DNA of 64,000 bases from Lactarius indigo (lineage: Eukaryota > Basidiomycota > Agaricomycetes > Russulales > Russulaceae). A model generated the notes under the pieces. That model did no database searches. It was given only the letters and a program-made list of their open reading frames with translations, and was not told the origin of the DNA. The position numbers were made by a program, and so were the translations under genes. Shown here piece after piece: positions 34,208 through 47,075 of this stretch (position 1 is its first letter; each line of letters starts with the position of its first letter). Location of the stretch: contig JAFKAC010000014.1 of the NCBI GenBank assembly GCA_025766275.1, positions 930,001-994,000 on the forward strand. Direction: 5' to 3'.

Positions 34208-36128
34208 TTTGGCGTGACATTTGGGTGAAGACCTATGGCAAATGTCCCCTCGGCTCAGCTCGGGGGCACTGAAGGGCGTGTAGTAGTACTCACCGGAATG
34301 GGTTCATTAGTGGACGCAGGACGGACTGGGGGGGGCAAAACATGAGAACTTATATTTGACATTGACGGAGCATGAAAATCGTGCACGGGTGGGTGGCGCA
34401 TTGAAGGCGTGTTGCATCACATATACTCAGACACCGCTTGGCTGTGCACATGACCGTTCACTGTGGACGATGGGTGTTGGTGGTGTCGCCCATATATGGC
34501 GGCGGTTCTGTATTTGAGTAGGGAGTCGTACAAAAAGTGTGTAGTGAATCACTGCGCTGTGACAATGATTTTTCCTCTACAAGATGCTTGACAAGATGGC
34601 CCGTTTGCGACCCAATGTAGGCACGGCGTAGCGCTGAAGTCGTAAGAGGAGACAAGCGTAGGCGCCGCGGCTGTAGGAGCTCTCGTTATTGCCGGACCGG
34701 AACGGTATCCGGTTCCCCTTTTGGAAGAGGATTGGCCCGGTCAGGCATTGGACCAGGACGATGCGGCTCGCCCCGGTGGACCAATCGGCCTCGTTGCCTC
34801 CTCGCCTCTTATTAATACAACCTTGCTGTACAGAATCGTGCTCTATTATTAAATAGCCGAGGGTCTGCTGGGGACGTGAGCACGTATTTAAGCTCACTGC
34901 CTCTTGCCCTTTTGCTGGACGCACCGAGTAATTACCTCGCTGGGTAGTGCCGCAGTGCGCGAAATGGGAGCGTTTCGGCTCACGTTCGCTTGCTCTAATC
35001 TCTTGCCTTGCCTCGGGCTGTCTTCAAGGCGGCTTCATGGATTTTGAATCAGGAAGGTGATGCCCTTCGATTCGTTATTCCGTTTCTGCAGGCTTTGCCA
35101 GGCTTACCCTACCGTTTGTCCCATTCATAACAGGCGGAGTACAACTTGAATCGACTGCCACGTAGGACGAGAGTGGCATGATCGCCCACTGATAAACACT
35201 TGCCCCTGTGGAGCTGGTTCACGTAATGTGTAAGAGATCGGAAGTCGACCCAAGGGGCATTGTAGACGAGAGGGAGTAGAAGACAGGAAAGATAGGAACT
35301 TGAACGGACACGGATGGGCTGACTTCATCCATGTGCATTTATTAGGCGCTTAGTAGGTATGAGGGTCCGAGCGATGTTGCAGGTCGAACACAGGTGTGTT
35401 CCTTAGAATAAGTGCGACCGGACACACGTTGGGTTGGGGGCACGAATGCGAAGGAACAGTGATGGATTGAGCTCCCTTCGACATGTTTCGATCCCGTGTT
35501 CGATGGCCAGGTAGCTTGCCGTGCTGCCTCATCTAATATGGGGACGGACTTCCTGTATTGTACTGTATATTTTGGCCTGTCATGCCACGAGGCCGTACTA
35601 AGTACGTGTAAGTGCCCGCTCGGTAGGACGCACCCGGGTTCTCGAGAATTGCAGCAATGTCATTGTTGTCAGAATACTATTGGTATTCACACACCCAAAC
35701 GTCCAGTTGACGGTGACCCTCGGCAACGAGGTGGGGTTGTTATCCCAGTATCAATGTCCCATGATATACACGCACCGCAGAGTCGACAATTACTGCTTAG
35801 GCAGGTTGGGTGCCATGGCACGGTTGTGAATGGTGACGGCTTTGTTGGACCAGAAAGTCGCAAGGCCAAGAAACAGTGGATGCTGGCTTGTCTGTGGGAT
35901 TGATAATAGGGTCTGGCTGGATCACAACGTCCGAGCAGCCGTCCTGATACACTAATCCACAATATGCGAAGGGACATAAGGTTGTCATACTATGAGATAG
36001 ACGTAAGCGTAGAGGACGTTCATAGCATCAAAACGAGTGTACGTGACGAAATTGGCCGGACGGTAAATAGAGAGTATGGATGCGCAATGGCGGTAGGACT
36101 AGGGAGCTGTCGTTCCCGATGTGGATAA
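34208..36128. other. Gene-poor spacer
   Basis: Open frames of up to 135 codons show no family motifs and overlap on both strands. I see no gene. Confidence 0.45.
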
Positions 36129-37850
36129 CTACTGGGAGACAAGAGGGCCTGCAGGCAGTGGGGGTGGCTCGAGGGTTTCCTGTGTCGATGCGAATTCCTG
36201 GGGCCCTTCAAAGACGACGCTTCGCAGCGTGGGCAGCATTTTTGCCCGCCCTGTGACACGTGGGAGGGCAAGAACCCGAGCGAAATGCGACCCCAGCGGC
36301 CCAGATACATAAAGCCCCTCGACAGCGACAAATAAAGGGAAAATTCTGGTCCACTCTGCCGTTCCCGCGTCGTCTAGCCAATCTGCTTCTTTAGAAAGCA
36401 AGTCAACGCTGCTTCGTTTGACGCCGGAGAGGAGTAGTGACGAGTGGAAACAAATCTGAGCCATGGACGAAATTTGCCAATTTAGGTGAGAGTACGGAAA
36501 GGTTAATGAAAAGGCTCCGACAATCGGAGATCTTGTCAACCGTCCCTGCAAAAACCTGAGTAAGACAGCCTCACTTGAGAGCATTGCCGCCTTATCAGGT
36601 GACCTCAGTGCCTCTGTGCGACAAATAACTGAGACAGCTGTGGAATATCGACGATGAGCTCGCAGAAAATGATAAGCAGCACTCATGAGGTGAAGGGAGT
36701 CCAATCTGGCTACAAGGTCTTCCAAATATTCACAACTCCCCTTGGATCTGAACTCGGTGACTCGGAGGGTGAAATAGTAGATAGAGTAGGCGGAGAAGGA
36801 CGCGTCCCCGTTCTATCATAGCACAGGAGCGCAGGGAACTGCATCCGATTTCAAGTGTCTTGAGCCGAGACAAGTTCGACAGACCGGCGACCACCGCTTC
36901 CGGGGAAATATAGCCAGGACTCAGTATCTCCATAAGCTGGAGCTCGACGAGGTCACTGAAAGACAAAGGGAGGTTTGGTAATGCCGAGAACGAAACTCTG
37001 TATAAAGGGGATCTTCTGTAGACGAAACCTCGAGACATGATCGATGCATCAGGAAAAACGTCCCAGAATAATGCCGTGATAATCGCGATGATTAATGATA
37101 CTTAAGACTAGCGAGCACTAGCGACATCATGTCAATAATTCTTGCTCAATATGGAAACTATCAAAGTAGGTTTTCCCTGATCCATCCTAGTGCACCAGGC
37201 CTCAGGGTCCGGAGACGAGAGTCGAAGGTTCGTCAATGCCGGAATCCGTCTCTGCATTGCACCAAAAATCTCTTCTATAAACGAACTTGCTGCGACAGCT
37301 CGATCGAACACACACAACTTGGGTTGTCGAGCGCAGCAAAGATGTTATCCTCATCTCCGGCGGAAGATGGCAGAGAATCCCACTGGAATCTGTAGTTTAT
37401 GACAATGGGAAGTGTTGGCGGCCAGTAGCCCCGGTGCTTCCTCACGGGTGTTCCGACTGTACAAAGGAGCTGCAAACCGAGACGGCCCGGGGACGCAAAG
37501 ACGGTACGTCGCCGACTTCTGCACACATGAACTAGTGTATGCCATCTCTCAGGGCGATCCGGAATTTCCTTGAGGCCCTCTCTATAGAAACCGAATATCT
37601 CCAGGAGAACGTCGTCTGTGAGTGTTTCAACAACCGCCCCTGCTCCAATAAAGAGGGTGAGCGATGTCGAGTTCACTGCTTGGACTCCGAATCGGACATA
37701 CCTCGGCGGCACAATTCTTTTCCAAATTCTTCCGAGTCGCAACGAAGCTTGCTAATACCGTGGCTCCTGGCGTCCAATACGTGAGAAAAAATCGTCTGTG
37801 CTTACGAATGGCGAATGACAAGGTTGGGGTCCGTTAGGGGCACGTTAGCG
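36129..37850 (-). pseudogene. Decayed F-box/LRR-like gene
   Basis: Pieces of one F-box gene lie in order but in different frames. The F-box is at about 37470-37640 (LTDDVLLEIFGFYRE, then WHTLVHVCRSRRRTVF and YWPPTLPIVINY). After CSIELS near 37300 the frame changes to IPALTNLRL, then again to ALPNLPLSFSDLVELQL (near 36960) and to EDLVARLDS (36725). A 62-nt intron (37640-37701, GTATGT...AGCAG) lies where clade 2 has its intron, so the source was an intact gene. At least three frame breaks are needed, so no protein is expected. It resembles neither clade closely. Confidence 0.8.
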
Positions 37851-38149
37851 ACGGAGTCACCTCGATACAACCTTAACCCCGGTTTGGTGCCGGCGTCTGC
37901 TGTTTCTCTGGCTTCTCTTCGCTAGGCGCTCTTTGCTAGGCGCTTTCCGAGTCTATTTCACAACAACAACAAATGAACCGGAGACATCATGTCCTGACAT
38001 TGGCCGCCCCATACTTACGGTAGTATGGTGGCGGCCTTGTCAGCCAATTTTTTTCACTTAAATCGCTTTGTCTCAGCTTTTGAAACCCACCTGCCCGCTG
38101 GGTTTATTCTCTCGTTTCTCATCCCCGCCCTCCACCCCCTTTCACTCTC

Positions 38150-38948
38150 ATGGCACCTGAGGACACCGTCGTCGAAGTCATCCAGTTCGTCTGTACTGAG
38201 CAGTGCTTGGCGAACCCTTCCCTATTCCAGGCACTCCGGGATGTCGTGCAGGGCTGGCAGTGAGTTTCGTGCTAGCACACCTTCGAGAGACAATTTCACA
38301 AACCTCCCCCGACAGAGAGAAGGGTCTGAAAGGGCAGTACTGGGGCGCGACGATGGAGAAGCACAACAACATATACTGGGTCCTTTGTGAGTTTTACAGG
38401 ACCCGTCTTCGCATCCAATCATGAATGACAGGGTCCGCAGTTTGGCAGTCGCGCGCGCACGCCGCCGCTTTCGTAGCAGATCCATCGTACCCGGAGTTCG
38501 TCCAGAGGCGCCAATCTCTGGCGACCACTCCCGTGCGTGACCTTCTCGCGCCGTTGTCTGGGACGCCACAGCTCTGCGTCGAGGCACCCGTCACCGAAGT
38601 CGACACCTACAAGGCGCAAGAATCTCGCGTAGAGGAGACACACGAAATTGCACGCAGCACGATACGTCACCTTTGGTCGCTTAAGCCACAAGGCTTGATT
38701 GAGTCCGCTTTTGGTGTGACGCATGGAGATCCCTCGGCAGGCATTTATTTCGCTGGATGGAATGCTGTTGAGGTGCGTCGCTATATGGGAACATCACGTC
38801 TGTGTGGAAACTAATCCGCTGGAAGGACCATATGCGCATTGGGATGGAAGATGGACACGAGGATTTTAAGGAGGAGGCCGAAGAATTCATGAAGCAACTA
38901 ATTGACCTTACCATCGCGCACATCGCTTTCAAGAAGCACGGTGCGTAA
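38150..38948 (+). CDS. Hypothetical protein, 214 aa, possible ferredoxin-like alpha/beta fold (4 exons)
   Basis: Exons 38150-38259, 38316-38386, 38432-38772 and 38826-38948 join in phase (645 nt) with good GTGAGT/GTGCGT donors and YAG acceptors. The N-terminus VVEVIQFVCTEQCLANPSL, then QYWGATMEKHNNIYWVLW and DPSYPEFVQRR, resembles small stress-response or antibiotic-biosynthesis-monooxygenase-like proteins common in Agaricomycetes. A second half (IYFAGWNAVEDHMRIG) repeats the style, as in two-repeat members. The ending is helical and charged. No signal peptide or membrane segment is seen. Function is not known; the fold guess comes from wording alone. Confidence 0.75.
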
Positions 38949-40398
38949 GGCCTAGGACAGGCCGCTTCGACGATGCAACTCGTGAATAGAATTCGTTCCC
39001 CTTCGGATCAATAGCGCCATTACACAGCTGAGCCAACACCAACAGCGCAGCGCACCAACTCTACTAATTTTGTTATCCGTTATTCGTCTATTACTTTCCC
39101 TACGCTGTTTATTGCATCTCATACCTATCTTAGTATGCTACTATGCTACTAATACAAACTATTACTCTTGGAACGTCAGGCAGCGTTCGACGATGTGATC
39201 ACTCGAGGCCTGATGTTAGAATAGAGATGTAATAACAAACGGAGAGGGTGTGTTTCAGATCCTTGACTGGACATGTCATTCAAGTTCACAGTCCAGGATA
39301 GGGTCAGCCCGCGTCCTAAGTTAGTGCCGAAATACTGTGGATTGACATACGCGATCAGTCTAACTTAGGAGGGACGCTGCGCAGCGGCCTAGCCAACGAC
39401 TTAAGCCCAGAGTCTCGTAAAACCCACTGTCAAGCAGGACCAGCGGACCAGCGGGCTTCTGAAGGCCAGAATGGAGGAGCCGCCACACTGGCACGTCACA
39501 CAGACCCCGGGATCGCCGTTGAACTTCACCGCGACGGATGACGGCATTTGATCGCCCCAATTGTAAGTACTGTAATACAGTAAGGCGGTTCATGGCGTTC
39601 CTAGAAGCTCAAGGGGTGGGATCCACAATCCCAAGTCAGGTGGCGCCGTGATCGTTGATATGGACACTTGACGTTTGGCTTGTCAGGACATTCAATTACT
39701 AAGCTAATACAGTCGAACCTCTCATAACCCATACCCACTTTTGGGATTTTGTAACCAGCAAATCATACTCTCTGATCCTCAATAATCTATACATTTTAAA
39801 CTACAGCTCGGGCCCTATTCCCACGTACTGGTGTGGGTTGTGGAAGCCCAGTGGTTATGGGGATATATGGCTCTTAATGGGTATGGGTTATGAGAGGTTC
39901 GACTGTAACGGAACGAGACGGACCAATCTGCTATTTATGTTACGGAATGACTTGACCAGCTGCCGTGGCTCATCTCAGTCAAGCTGGAGTCTGCTCGTTT
40001 AAAAGAATATGAGGACGAGGGAGAGATATGCTGTACTTACTTGCGAGACACTCAGTCTGACCACAATACTACGTTTACAAGGTCATGCCAGGCCTACAAG
40101 GACCGTAGATGTTTCATGATGTGCATCGGCATGGGTGTATTGGCCCAAGTTCTACCATACATAATACCATAATAATGAATGCTAGGATACGTAGGCGTCG
40201 AGTCTCAGCAGTCCTGCTGCGAAACAAGACAGCTGTCCCAATAGTAGATAGGGTACCACGAATCAGATAACGGGAGCATATAAGTGAGTGTGTCGTCGTA
40301 ATGTAAACCATCTAGAACCCTAGAACGTCGTTCCACAAAAACAGGAATAGCAAGTGATTATTTTTGGATGATATAACAAACGGACGCTGATCAACCCC
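38949..40398. other. Spacer holding the MITE
   Basis: No coding feature besides the 196-bp MITE. Confidence 0.5.
39710..39905. mobile_element. 196-bp MITE, Tc1/mariner type
   Basis: Perfect 28-bp terminal inverted repeats starting CAGTCGAACCTCTCATAACC are flanked by TA on both sides (39708-39709 and 39906-39907). There is no coding capacity. The CAGTCGAACC terminus and TA duplication are typical of pogo/Fot1-like families. Confidence 0.9.
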
Positions 40399-42171
40399 CT
40401 ACTCGTCGCTCAGATTATCGAACGAGTCGTCTCTCGAATAGTGTACAGACACGGGGTGACTTGAAAGCCGGCGCGCGGCGACGAACGGCTCGATGGACGG
40501 AGACGTAGACGATTCAGATCCGTGGAGGTGGAGATCGCGTAGGAATGGTAGTATCCCGCGGGCCATATTCCCGGTGACCTGTTCGAGTGCGGAGGCGATG
40601 TTCGGCACCAACGCGCCCGTCACCTCGAGCTTCCTCACGCCTCTGAAATGGCGCAGAATCTCTAGCCATTTCGCCGAGTCCGTCTCGCGCTGGTCGCGCA
40701 AGGAGAACAGCGAGGGAGATCCGTCGGCGTTGACAGTCTCCACGCTGGAGAGAAGCCTGGAGAATTGCCGGCCTACATGGACCAATATAGACATCTGCCG
40801 ATCGACATCGTCACATGAGATTTTAAGCTGGATGGTCCCGGAAGCGGAAGGAGACGGAAATCGGAAATCGTGGATGATGGTGATGTCGTCGTCTGAAAGT
40901 CTAATAGACGTGTGGTGCGGAGACTTCAGCGTTTTCGTGCGGTTGATAAATTGGGCGAGCTGTGGGGTGTCGAACGTGTTTAGTTCGAAAAAATTCACGT
41001 CGACTTGGTCGACAGCAGGAGCGTCGATTCTGGAGAGGAGGTCTTCCAAATAGTCGCTGATGCCCCTGAAGTGAATTTCGGTGAGAGCGGGGAGGATAGA
41101 ACGGGTTTTAGGGGGTAATGGCGTGCGTCCCTTCCCAGGACGGAAGCCTGAGGGTTGAAAAGAAACTTTGAGGAGTTTGAGTCGAGGCGTTGCGGATAGG
41201 CCTGTGGCGAGGGCGTCTGGCGAGAAATACCCAAGATTCGGAATGTTATCGAGTTGAAGGGAAACCAGCGCTCGAGCAGACCGAATCAACAGGGGTAATG
41301 CGGAAAAGGCGGTGTTTGTCAAATGAATATCGCGCAATCGTGGGGCAGATCCACCCAAGAATCCAACGGGAGGGATCAACGGCCCCATCGCGTCCGCGTC
41401 CTGTGATCCAAGCCGAAGGCACTCCAACCTAGGAAATGATTCCTGCAATAATAGGGCTGACTTGCGCAATAGTGATTTTGGCATAGGAACGTTCAGCTCG
41501 CATATGCGTTCAGGGTGTTTGAGTGCGGCGATGATATTGTCCTCGTCCTGTGAAGTCACGTGCCGGAACCGAGAGGACCGAGGGTATCGTATGGCAATAG
41601 GTAATACTGGCCAGAAATCTAGAGTCCTTCTAATGGGCTGTTTGTAAGTGTAAACAAGTTGCAGATTGAGACGACGCTTTGACTCGAATATGATAGATCG
41701 CCACCGGCTGCACACGTGTGCGAGTCTATGCCATTCCCACGGAACCCACGACGGGCCAGAGGTCTTGGCGAGCAATCGATGGCAGTCGAATATCTCGAGG
41801 AGGACTTCGCTAGGAAGGGCTTCAATTAGGGCTAATCCGCCAGCCTGTCCTGTTACACACGAAATTGTGAGTGTTCTACACACTGTATCGAGCATCATGT
41901 ACGTACCTTGAACCCTTTCCTCACGTGTTTCATGGCGAGGCGTTTGAACGTGTTCGGTCTCTCCTGCAAGTAAATCCCATTCTTCAAGGGCTTCAAAAGT
42001 GTCGTGCATTGGCGCCCGCTCGGTTTTGTGGAATAAACTGTGGAATATCGCATTGACTTTGGTGATAATGGCGCGTGGGGAGAGTAGTCGGCGGAAAGCT
42101 CTTTGAGCACGACCATTTGGAGAGGACCTATGTTGAGGTGCCGTCGTCAGCCCTCCACGGCCCCACAACAT
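40399..42171 (-). CDS. F-box/LRR-like protein, clade 2 copy K (571 aa)
   Basis: ATG at 42171. Exons 41907-42171 and 40399-41849 (1716 nt, in frame) are split by a 57-nt intron (41850-41906; GTACGT...AACAG) that has no in-frame stop, so an unspliced 590-aa version is also open. The N-terminus RRLLSPRAIITKVNAIFHSL matches copy J. F-box LPSEVLLEIFDCHRL; WHRLAHVCSRWRSIIF; FWPVLPIAIRYP; an LRR-like body with repeated LRDIHL/LVSLQLD words; a C-terminal EPFVAARRLSSHPVSVHY segment like that of J. It lies 7 kb from J in the same orientation. Confidence 0.8.
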   Translation of the reverse strand: MLWGRGGLTTAPQHRSSPNGRAQRAFRRLLSPRAIITKVNAIFHSLFHKTERAPMHDTFEALEEWDLLAGETEHVQTPRHETREERVQGTYMMLDTVCRTLTISCVTGQAGGLALIEALPSEVLLEIFDCHRLLAKTSGPSWVPWEWHRLAHVCSRWRSIIFESKRRLNLQLVYTYKQPIRRTLDFWPVLPIAIRYPRSSRFRHVTSQDEDNIIAALKHPERICELNVPMPKSLLRKSALLLQESFPRLECLRLGSQDADAMGPLIPPVGFLGGSAPRLRDIHLTNTAFSALPLLIRSARALVSLQLDNIPNLGYFSPDALATGLSATPRLKLLKVSFQPSGFRPGKGRTPLPPKTRSILPALTEIHFRGISDYLEDLLSRIDAPAVDQVDVNFFELNTFDTPQLAQFINRTKTLKSPHHTSIRLSDDDITIIHDFRFPSPSASGTIQLKISCDDVDRQMSILVHVGRQFSRLLSSVETVNADGSPSLFSLRDQRETDSAKWLEILRHFRGVRKLEVTGALVPNIASALEQVTGNMARGILPFLRDLHLHGSESSTSPSIEPFVAARRLSSHPVSVHYSRDDSFDNLSDE

Positions 42172-45121
42172 AGCGGGCGAGTGCTAGAATCATACCGGTG
42201 AGGGTTCATCGATAAGTATGCGGCCTATTGGGGGTAGGCAGGTTGACCTTATATCCGGCATCAGGACGACACGACAGGTATGTGAGGCGGAAGAAAAGCG
42301 TTCTTGTCACGGATGTTCGGGTACCACATGGCTGTGCATCCAATACTTAGTTCTCCTATTGGAAGGCGGCGTAGTTGATTCTGAGGTTTCCATTCTCTAT
42401 GCAGAAGCTATCATAGAATATATGCGTCCCTTTGGGAGGTACTTTGCTGTGCCGTGCCATCTTTTTTCTTTCAAAATACGACGAACGCATGCTGGAGACG
42501 AGATTAGGCCGTTCGACATATAGAAACATTGCTGAAGAGGAATAAGTGTAGGCGCTGCTAGGGGGTGGCGGGCAAGGTACAGTAGACGCGCCAAGGCGTG
42601 CACTGCACAACGCGGACGGGTGACAAGGGCCGCCTGGCCGGACTCGCGAAGAACACGCGCCGCGGCCATGTAATGTCCTCATCGCACCCACGCCAATGCG
42701 GAATCACTGTACTGTAGTGGCGTAAATAGATCGCTCACCAAATTTTGCTGTGCAATTACAGCACGTCCAGGGGTCTGCCTTATTCAAGGTCTACTGCAGT
42801 GGTACACTGCCTCCTACTAGAACACGTTGTCAACTTGGAATGCGATCTGCAATTAGTTACTCATTCCCCCAAAGGTCTTTGTGTAAGTATTGACACGGCC
42901 TTGTGTATCGTTTTGTCAACGTCGTTATACATAGCACCATCGATAAGCTTTTCGATGACGGCTTTTTTGATCGACCTCTTCTCTTCTGTTCACAGTTGGT
43001 GATACGTAATCTGATACGCCTGCTCAAACACCCCACTTGTATGAGAGAAAGTGCCGGAGCGGAACTGAGCTTTTGGGGCAACTATTACTAGAGATGGCTA
43101 GGGCTGGCCCCGGGCAGCATGTCGCGCTGCTTCATATAAGGCTTCATAGACTCCAACTATGAGGTATCCTCACCTTTGTAGCATGCTGCGCCACGGTGCG
43201 TGATACACGCGTCCGATCTTACCGCCCAACTCTGCGCACGCGAGCTGACCTCTCAAACCAATCGCGGTTCCTCGCTTCGTCACCTCGCCGTTCTTCCAGT
43301 AGAGTTTGTGTGTAAATAATGATCGTCCGACAAGTTCGGGATTGTTCAACTACACCACCCGCCAGCCCAGAAGCTCGCTGAAATCAGTGAAACGTCACAA
43401 TTGGCAGTAGAAACCTTCCCCCTTCCCCGTGCGTTCCTCAAGGCTCCAAGATCCAAGCTTCAAAAAAGTTCGAAGCCGAAGAGTCCCTTCACTCAAATGA
43501 GCCGTGCCGCTGATAACAGCAGGTTCTGGCCGACGCGGAGGAGCCCAGTGTGCGACTGCTCAAATATTCATAGTGCGGAATAAAGGCTTTCGAGACGATC
43601 TTGTGCGGCGCGGCAAAAGTTAAGTCCACAGATAAGCCTCAAGGATTAGGGATTGTATGAACGTCAATGGTACCTGGCTGGTTTGTATAGTGCGGATGAG
43701 ATTTTAAAACAGCACCGAGCGCGAAAGGGCCTCGATGACTGTGATGAATGCATGACTAGCAGATATGCGGGATAAAGTTATTGCCACGTGCATGGGCAGG
43801 TCGTATAATCATCAAGAAGTTCAACGCAGGTGGAGCCAATGCTTGACGAAGTCCTTTAGAGGAAAAACGTCCTAGCAGATGCAGTCTTAGGACTCACATG
43901 TAGGTCCCGCGGAGAGGCTCAAAACACCAATCCAGATATAACTCGTCACAGAGATACGGGAGGAGAGAAGCTGACAAGGAAGTCGTGTAGCTGGAAAAGG
44001 TCGCCCGATGAGAACTATTAGCACTCGAAGACCATGAGACTCACGAGCAAAGAAGATCTCTGGATCGTGGTGGTCGCGAGCTCAATAAATTTGTTGTTCT
44101 GATTGTGCTTTCAAGCCAAGTTGTGAAGAAGGATCCCCGACATCCAAGACCCTACAAGTCTGGCAGAGCGAACACGGGTTCCTCTCCTAAATAGTGGGCG
44201 GTTGTAACGCACCTTATGCGGACGGACCCCGACTCGGGACGACGAAAATCTGATGTGTATCGCTTTCGATCCTGCCCGTTGGTGATGAGTCGTGGTTGGC
44301 CTAGGCGTCGTTGCTTGCACGCTTGAAAGTCGATAGTCACTAGACACCACATGCATCACTGCCGTTTCGACTATCATGAGCTAACGCAACGAGGAGGCTA
44401 CCACGCGCAAAGGTTGTATGGTGCTGAGCGGGCGAGGCCCGTACGGCCCGTTCCGCAATTCCTCACTGCAAACTCAGCCGACTGAGACGGCTTCCTCCTA
44501 GTCCAGGGAACCGTTGGGGCGATTATCGATCTGATATAATATTGGGGTTGAGGATTACACGGATTGAAAAATAAATAAATCGAACCTGGTATGTATCCAG
44601 AAGTGGCACAAGAGAAATTTGAAGTCATCGAAAAATAGGCATCAGGTGATCAGGGTCGCGTAAGTTTGTGGAAAGCCGCTGGAGGCTGCCACATGGGGGC
44701 CTGGATAAGCGCCGTCTCGGTGAGCCTCGAAATTTTTTACACGTCTGTCGTAATCGATCGCGTGAACACGCCGTCTATGCAGCATCGTTACCTCGATCTA
44801 TCCACAGTACGAGCAACCCGAAACCGCGTAGTGAGAACGTCCTCCTCTGTCTCTGTTCCGGCGCGTCCAATCGATCCCGACTCTCACCCCGACTGTGGAC
44901 AAAGGCGGCCAAATACGGTACGTATTCATCAGACTAGTCCGGAGCTGATCGGAGAACATCGACACTACAGGATATATACAACAAGACGAGACCGGATAGA
45001 AACTGAAAGAAGATAGAAATAAGCGATGAAACGTCACCATCGTCCGTGCCGCTGCACCGCGAGCGTACGCGGTAGGGTTGGCGAAGGGGAGAAAAAAAAA
45101 AGTATACATAAGGCGTTGCTA
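42172..45121. other. Gene-poor spacer
   Basis: No frame above about 120 codons and no recognisable motif across nearly 3 kb. Small or non-coding genes cannot be excluded. Confidence 0.45.
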
Positions 45122-47075
45122 TCACAGTCCGTCGGCCCATGAATTGCCTTCCACTCGGGTCTCCTTCGCTTTGGACACCTTTTTCGAAGTGTTCGTGAGC
45201 TTCTTAGTCACTACGTCGGAGAAACGGGGCCCGACATCCTCTCCGGTCCTCAGACAGTGCTTCAGCCTCGCTTCAAAAGCCTCGAGGAGCCGTTCAACTC
45301 TCTGCTGTTTCTCCTTGGCCTCGTTTTGCGACGTGCCGTGGCATGCTCCTTGATACTTTTTGTCTTTGTGGCGAACTTCCGAGTCTGGCCGTCCGAAGTA
45401 GTCGCCGCATTTGGGACAGAACTTGAGCTTGGCAGGGTGCTTCTCGCACGACTTGCAGTGGCGCCGGAAGATTACCCACCCGTTGAATCCCTCCTCCTTC
45501 TCAGGGCACACCCGGCACTTGATAACCCTGACCGCTCCGCGCTCTTCGTCAGCCTGAGTCGTCTGGAGCATCGACCGCTCCCTCTCTGTCAACTTCTCTG
45601 GAATTTTGTGGAGAACCCCCCCGTCTCCGGCGTTCTCCGCACTTCGAAGCGGCGCCGAGCTTCCCGTATCGCGCCGCGCTACCACCTGCTCTCTCTCCTC
45701 GATCCAAAACGGCTGTTCCTGCCCAAGGACTCCCACCGACCCCTGCGAGACACTAAGTCCCGGCAAAGATCGATGGTATAGTCCCCGCGCTGTCGTGCAC
45801 GCGAGCCTCTCCGCTCCGCGTCCCGCCGCCTTCGATATACCATTTGAGTTTTGTTGGGTCCTCGTGGCAGGGGAACGACGAGTCCGATTCGTGGACTCCG
45901 CTCCCCCCGGGACCCTGGTTGCATGCTTGCCCCTCTTCATGCCGCCTAATCCATCTTCGCTACTGCTCTTGTCGTCAGTTGCAGGGAAAAGTATAGCTGT
46001 GGGTTTCATACCTTTGGCGCCTCCGCTTTCCGAGGGAGGTCGATGGCACCGCCTCACGCGTGACCGTCGTACACAACTCCTTGGCGGGCGTTGTGAGATA
46101 GTCGATGAGTTGTGTGTAGTCCAATGACGCCGGATTTCTAGGAAAATCGTATCAGAAGGACGGTCACATATCGGCGGGAGTGAAGGGTACGCACATCGTG
46201 ATAGGATCTTGAAATGGGCCGAGATCTGATTGTACTTGCCCAGAGAAGCTGTTACCCCCCATGAACCAAGTAGGGGGTGCGCCAGTGATTTGACCCATAG
46301 CCCCAACGATGTCGGCTTGCGGAGATGGGAGGCCTGGCGGTTGGACCTATAAGCCACGATTAGCAGAACCCGCTGAGTTTGTTATTCGTACTCACGAGGT
46401 TCGATGACGTGGGTTGAAGAGTGGGGAATGGAAGAAATCCATCTCCGGTCCCATCGCTCTGAGGCGATGGAAGGGAGCTGAGATCTGAGAAAGCTTTGGA
46501 CCGGGTGAGTACAGACTAGTGGTTGACTGCAGGACTTACATGGGGTGCCGGAGAAGGAGGTGGAAAAGTCCTGCGGCGTAACAAGGTGAGTAATAGGATA
46601 AAACGACAAGTAGCTGTAGCATGCTCACCGGTTGTGTGATGAAAAATCCTTGAGTGAGAGCGTCCGTGTTGTCAGTGAGGAAGGGTGGTGTGGTGGTTAG
46701 CGCGGCGAGTGTCGAGGTACCCATCGCGGTAGCATTTGGGTGGGGGACGCCATGACTGGGCATGACCCCGACTACGGACCCTCCAGATGTCCAGTTTGTG
46801 TCCTAGGACGGATGTAAGGTCTCTCAAATTCCAGAGGCGAATATGCTCACACAATCGTTTTGAAAAGATACGGCAGGGCTTGTGCCACTCTGCCCCCAGG
46901 CAAGAGTGGTATCCAGAAGATCGTCAAAGGAAATATTCTCCATACCGAGCTCTGGTTGGGCACGCTCAGCAACCTGAGCCCACATCATCAGCTCCTCCCC
47001 ACTAATGGCTGAAGCGTCCGGCAAGTTCGGAAAGGCGTAGGGGTCAGCGGTATGGGTTGTGTGGGGATAATTCAT
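45122..47075 (-). CDS. Cys/His-rich putative DNA-binding protein (7 exons, 548 aa)
   Basis: Exons (minus): 46851-47075, 46629-46802, 46540-46570, 46396-46493, 46195-46346, 46012-46137, 45122-45962; total 1647 nt in frame, ATG at 47075. The N-terminal half is low-complexity Pro/Ser/Thr with acidic stretches (GEELMMWAQVAERA, DLLDTTLAWG). The C-terminal part has paired cysteines and histidines: CRVCPEKEEGFNGW, RRHCKSCEKHP, FCPKCGDYFGR and RHKDKKYQGACHG. These resemble degenerate C2H2 fingers. A basic coiled-coil-like segment (KEKQQRVERLLEAFEARLK) and a Lys-rich tail follow. This layout fits a transcription regulator, but I do not recognise a named family. Exon 3 is only 31 nt. The splice chain is my own reconstruction. 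Confidence 0.75.

Noticed and set aside
39708..39907. Possible tRNA gene, suggested by GGTTCGACTG (B-box-like)
   Set aside because: The word is part of the MITE terminal repeat and no cloverleaf or A box is present.
42172..45121. Possible small genes in the spacer
   Set aside because: No frame shows a recognisable domain or consistent intron phases, so nothing could be supported.
45257..46127. Long plus-strand frames of 174 and 173 codons
   Set aside because: They are antisense shadows of the minus-strand 548-aa gene, whose exon chain and Cys/His motifs are coherent.
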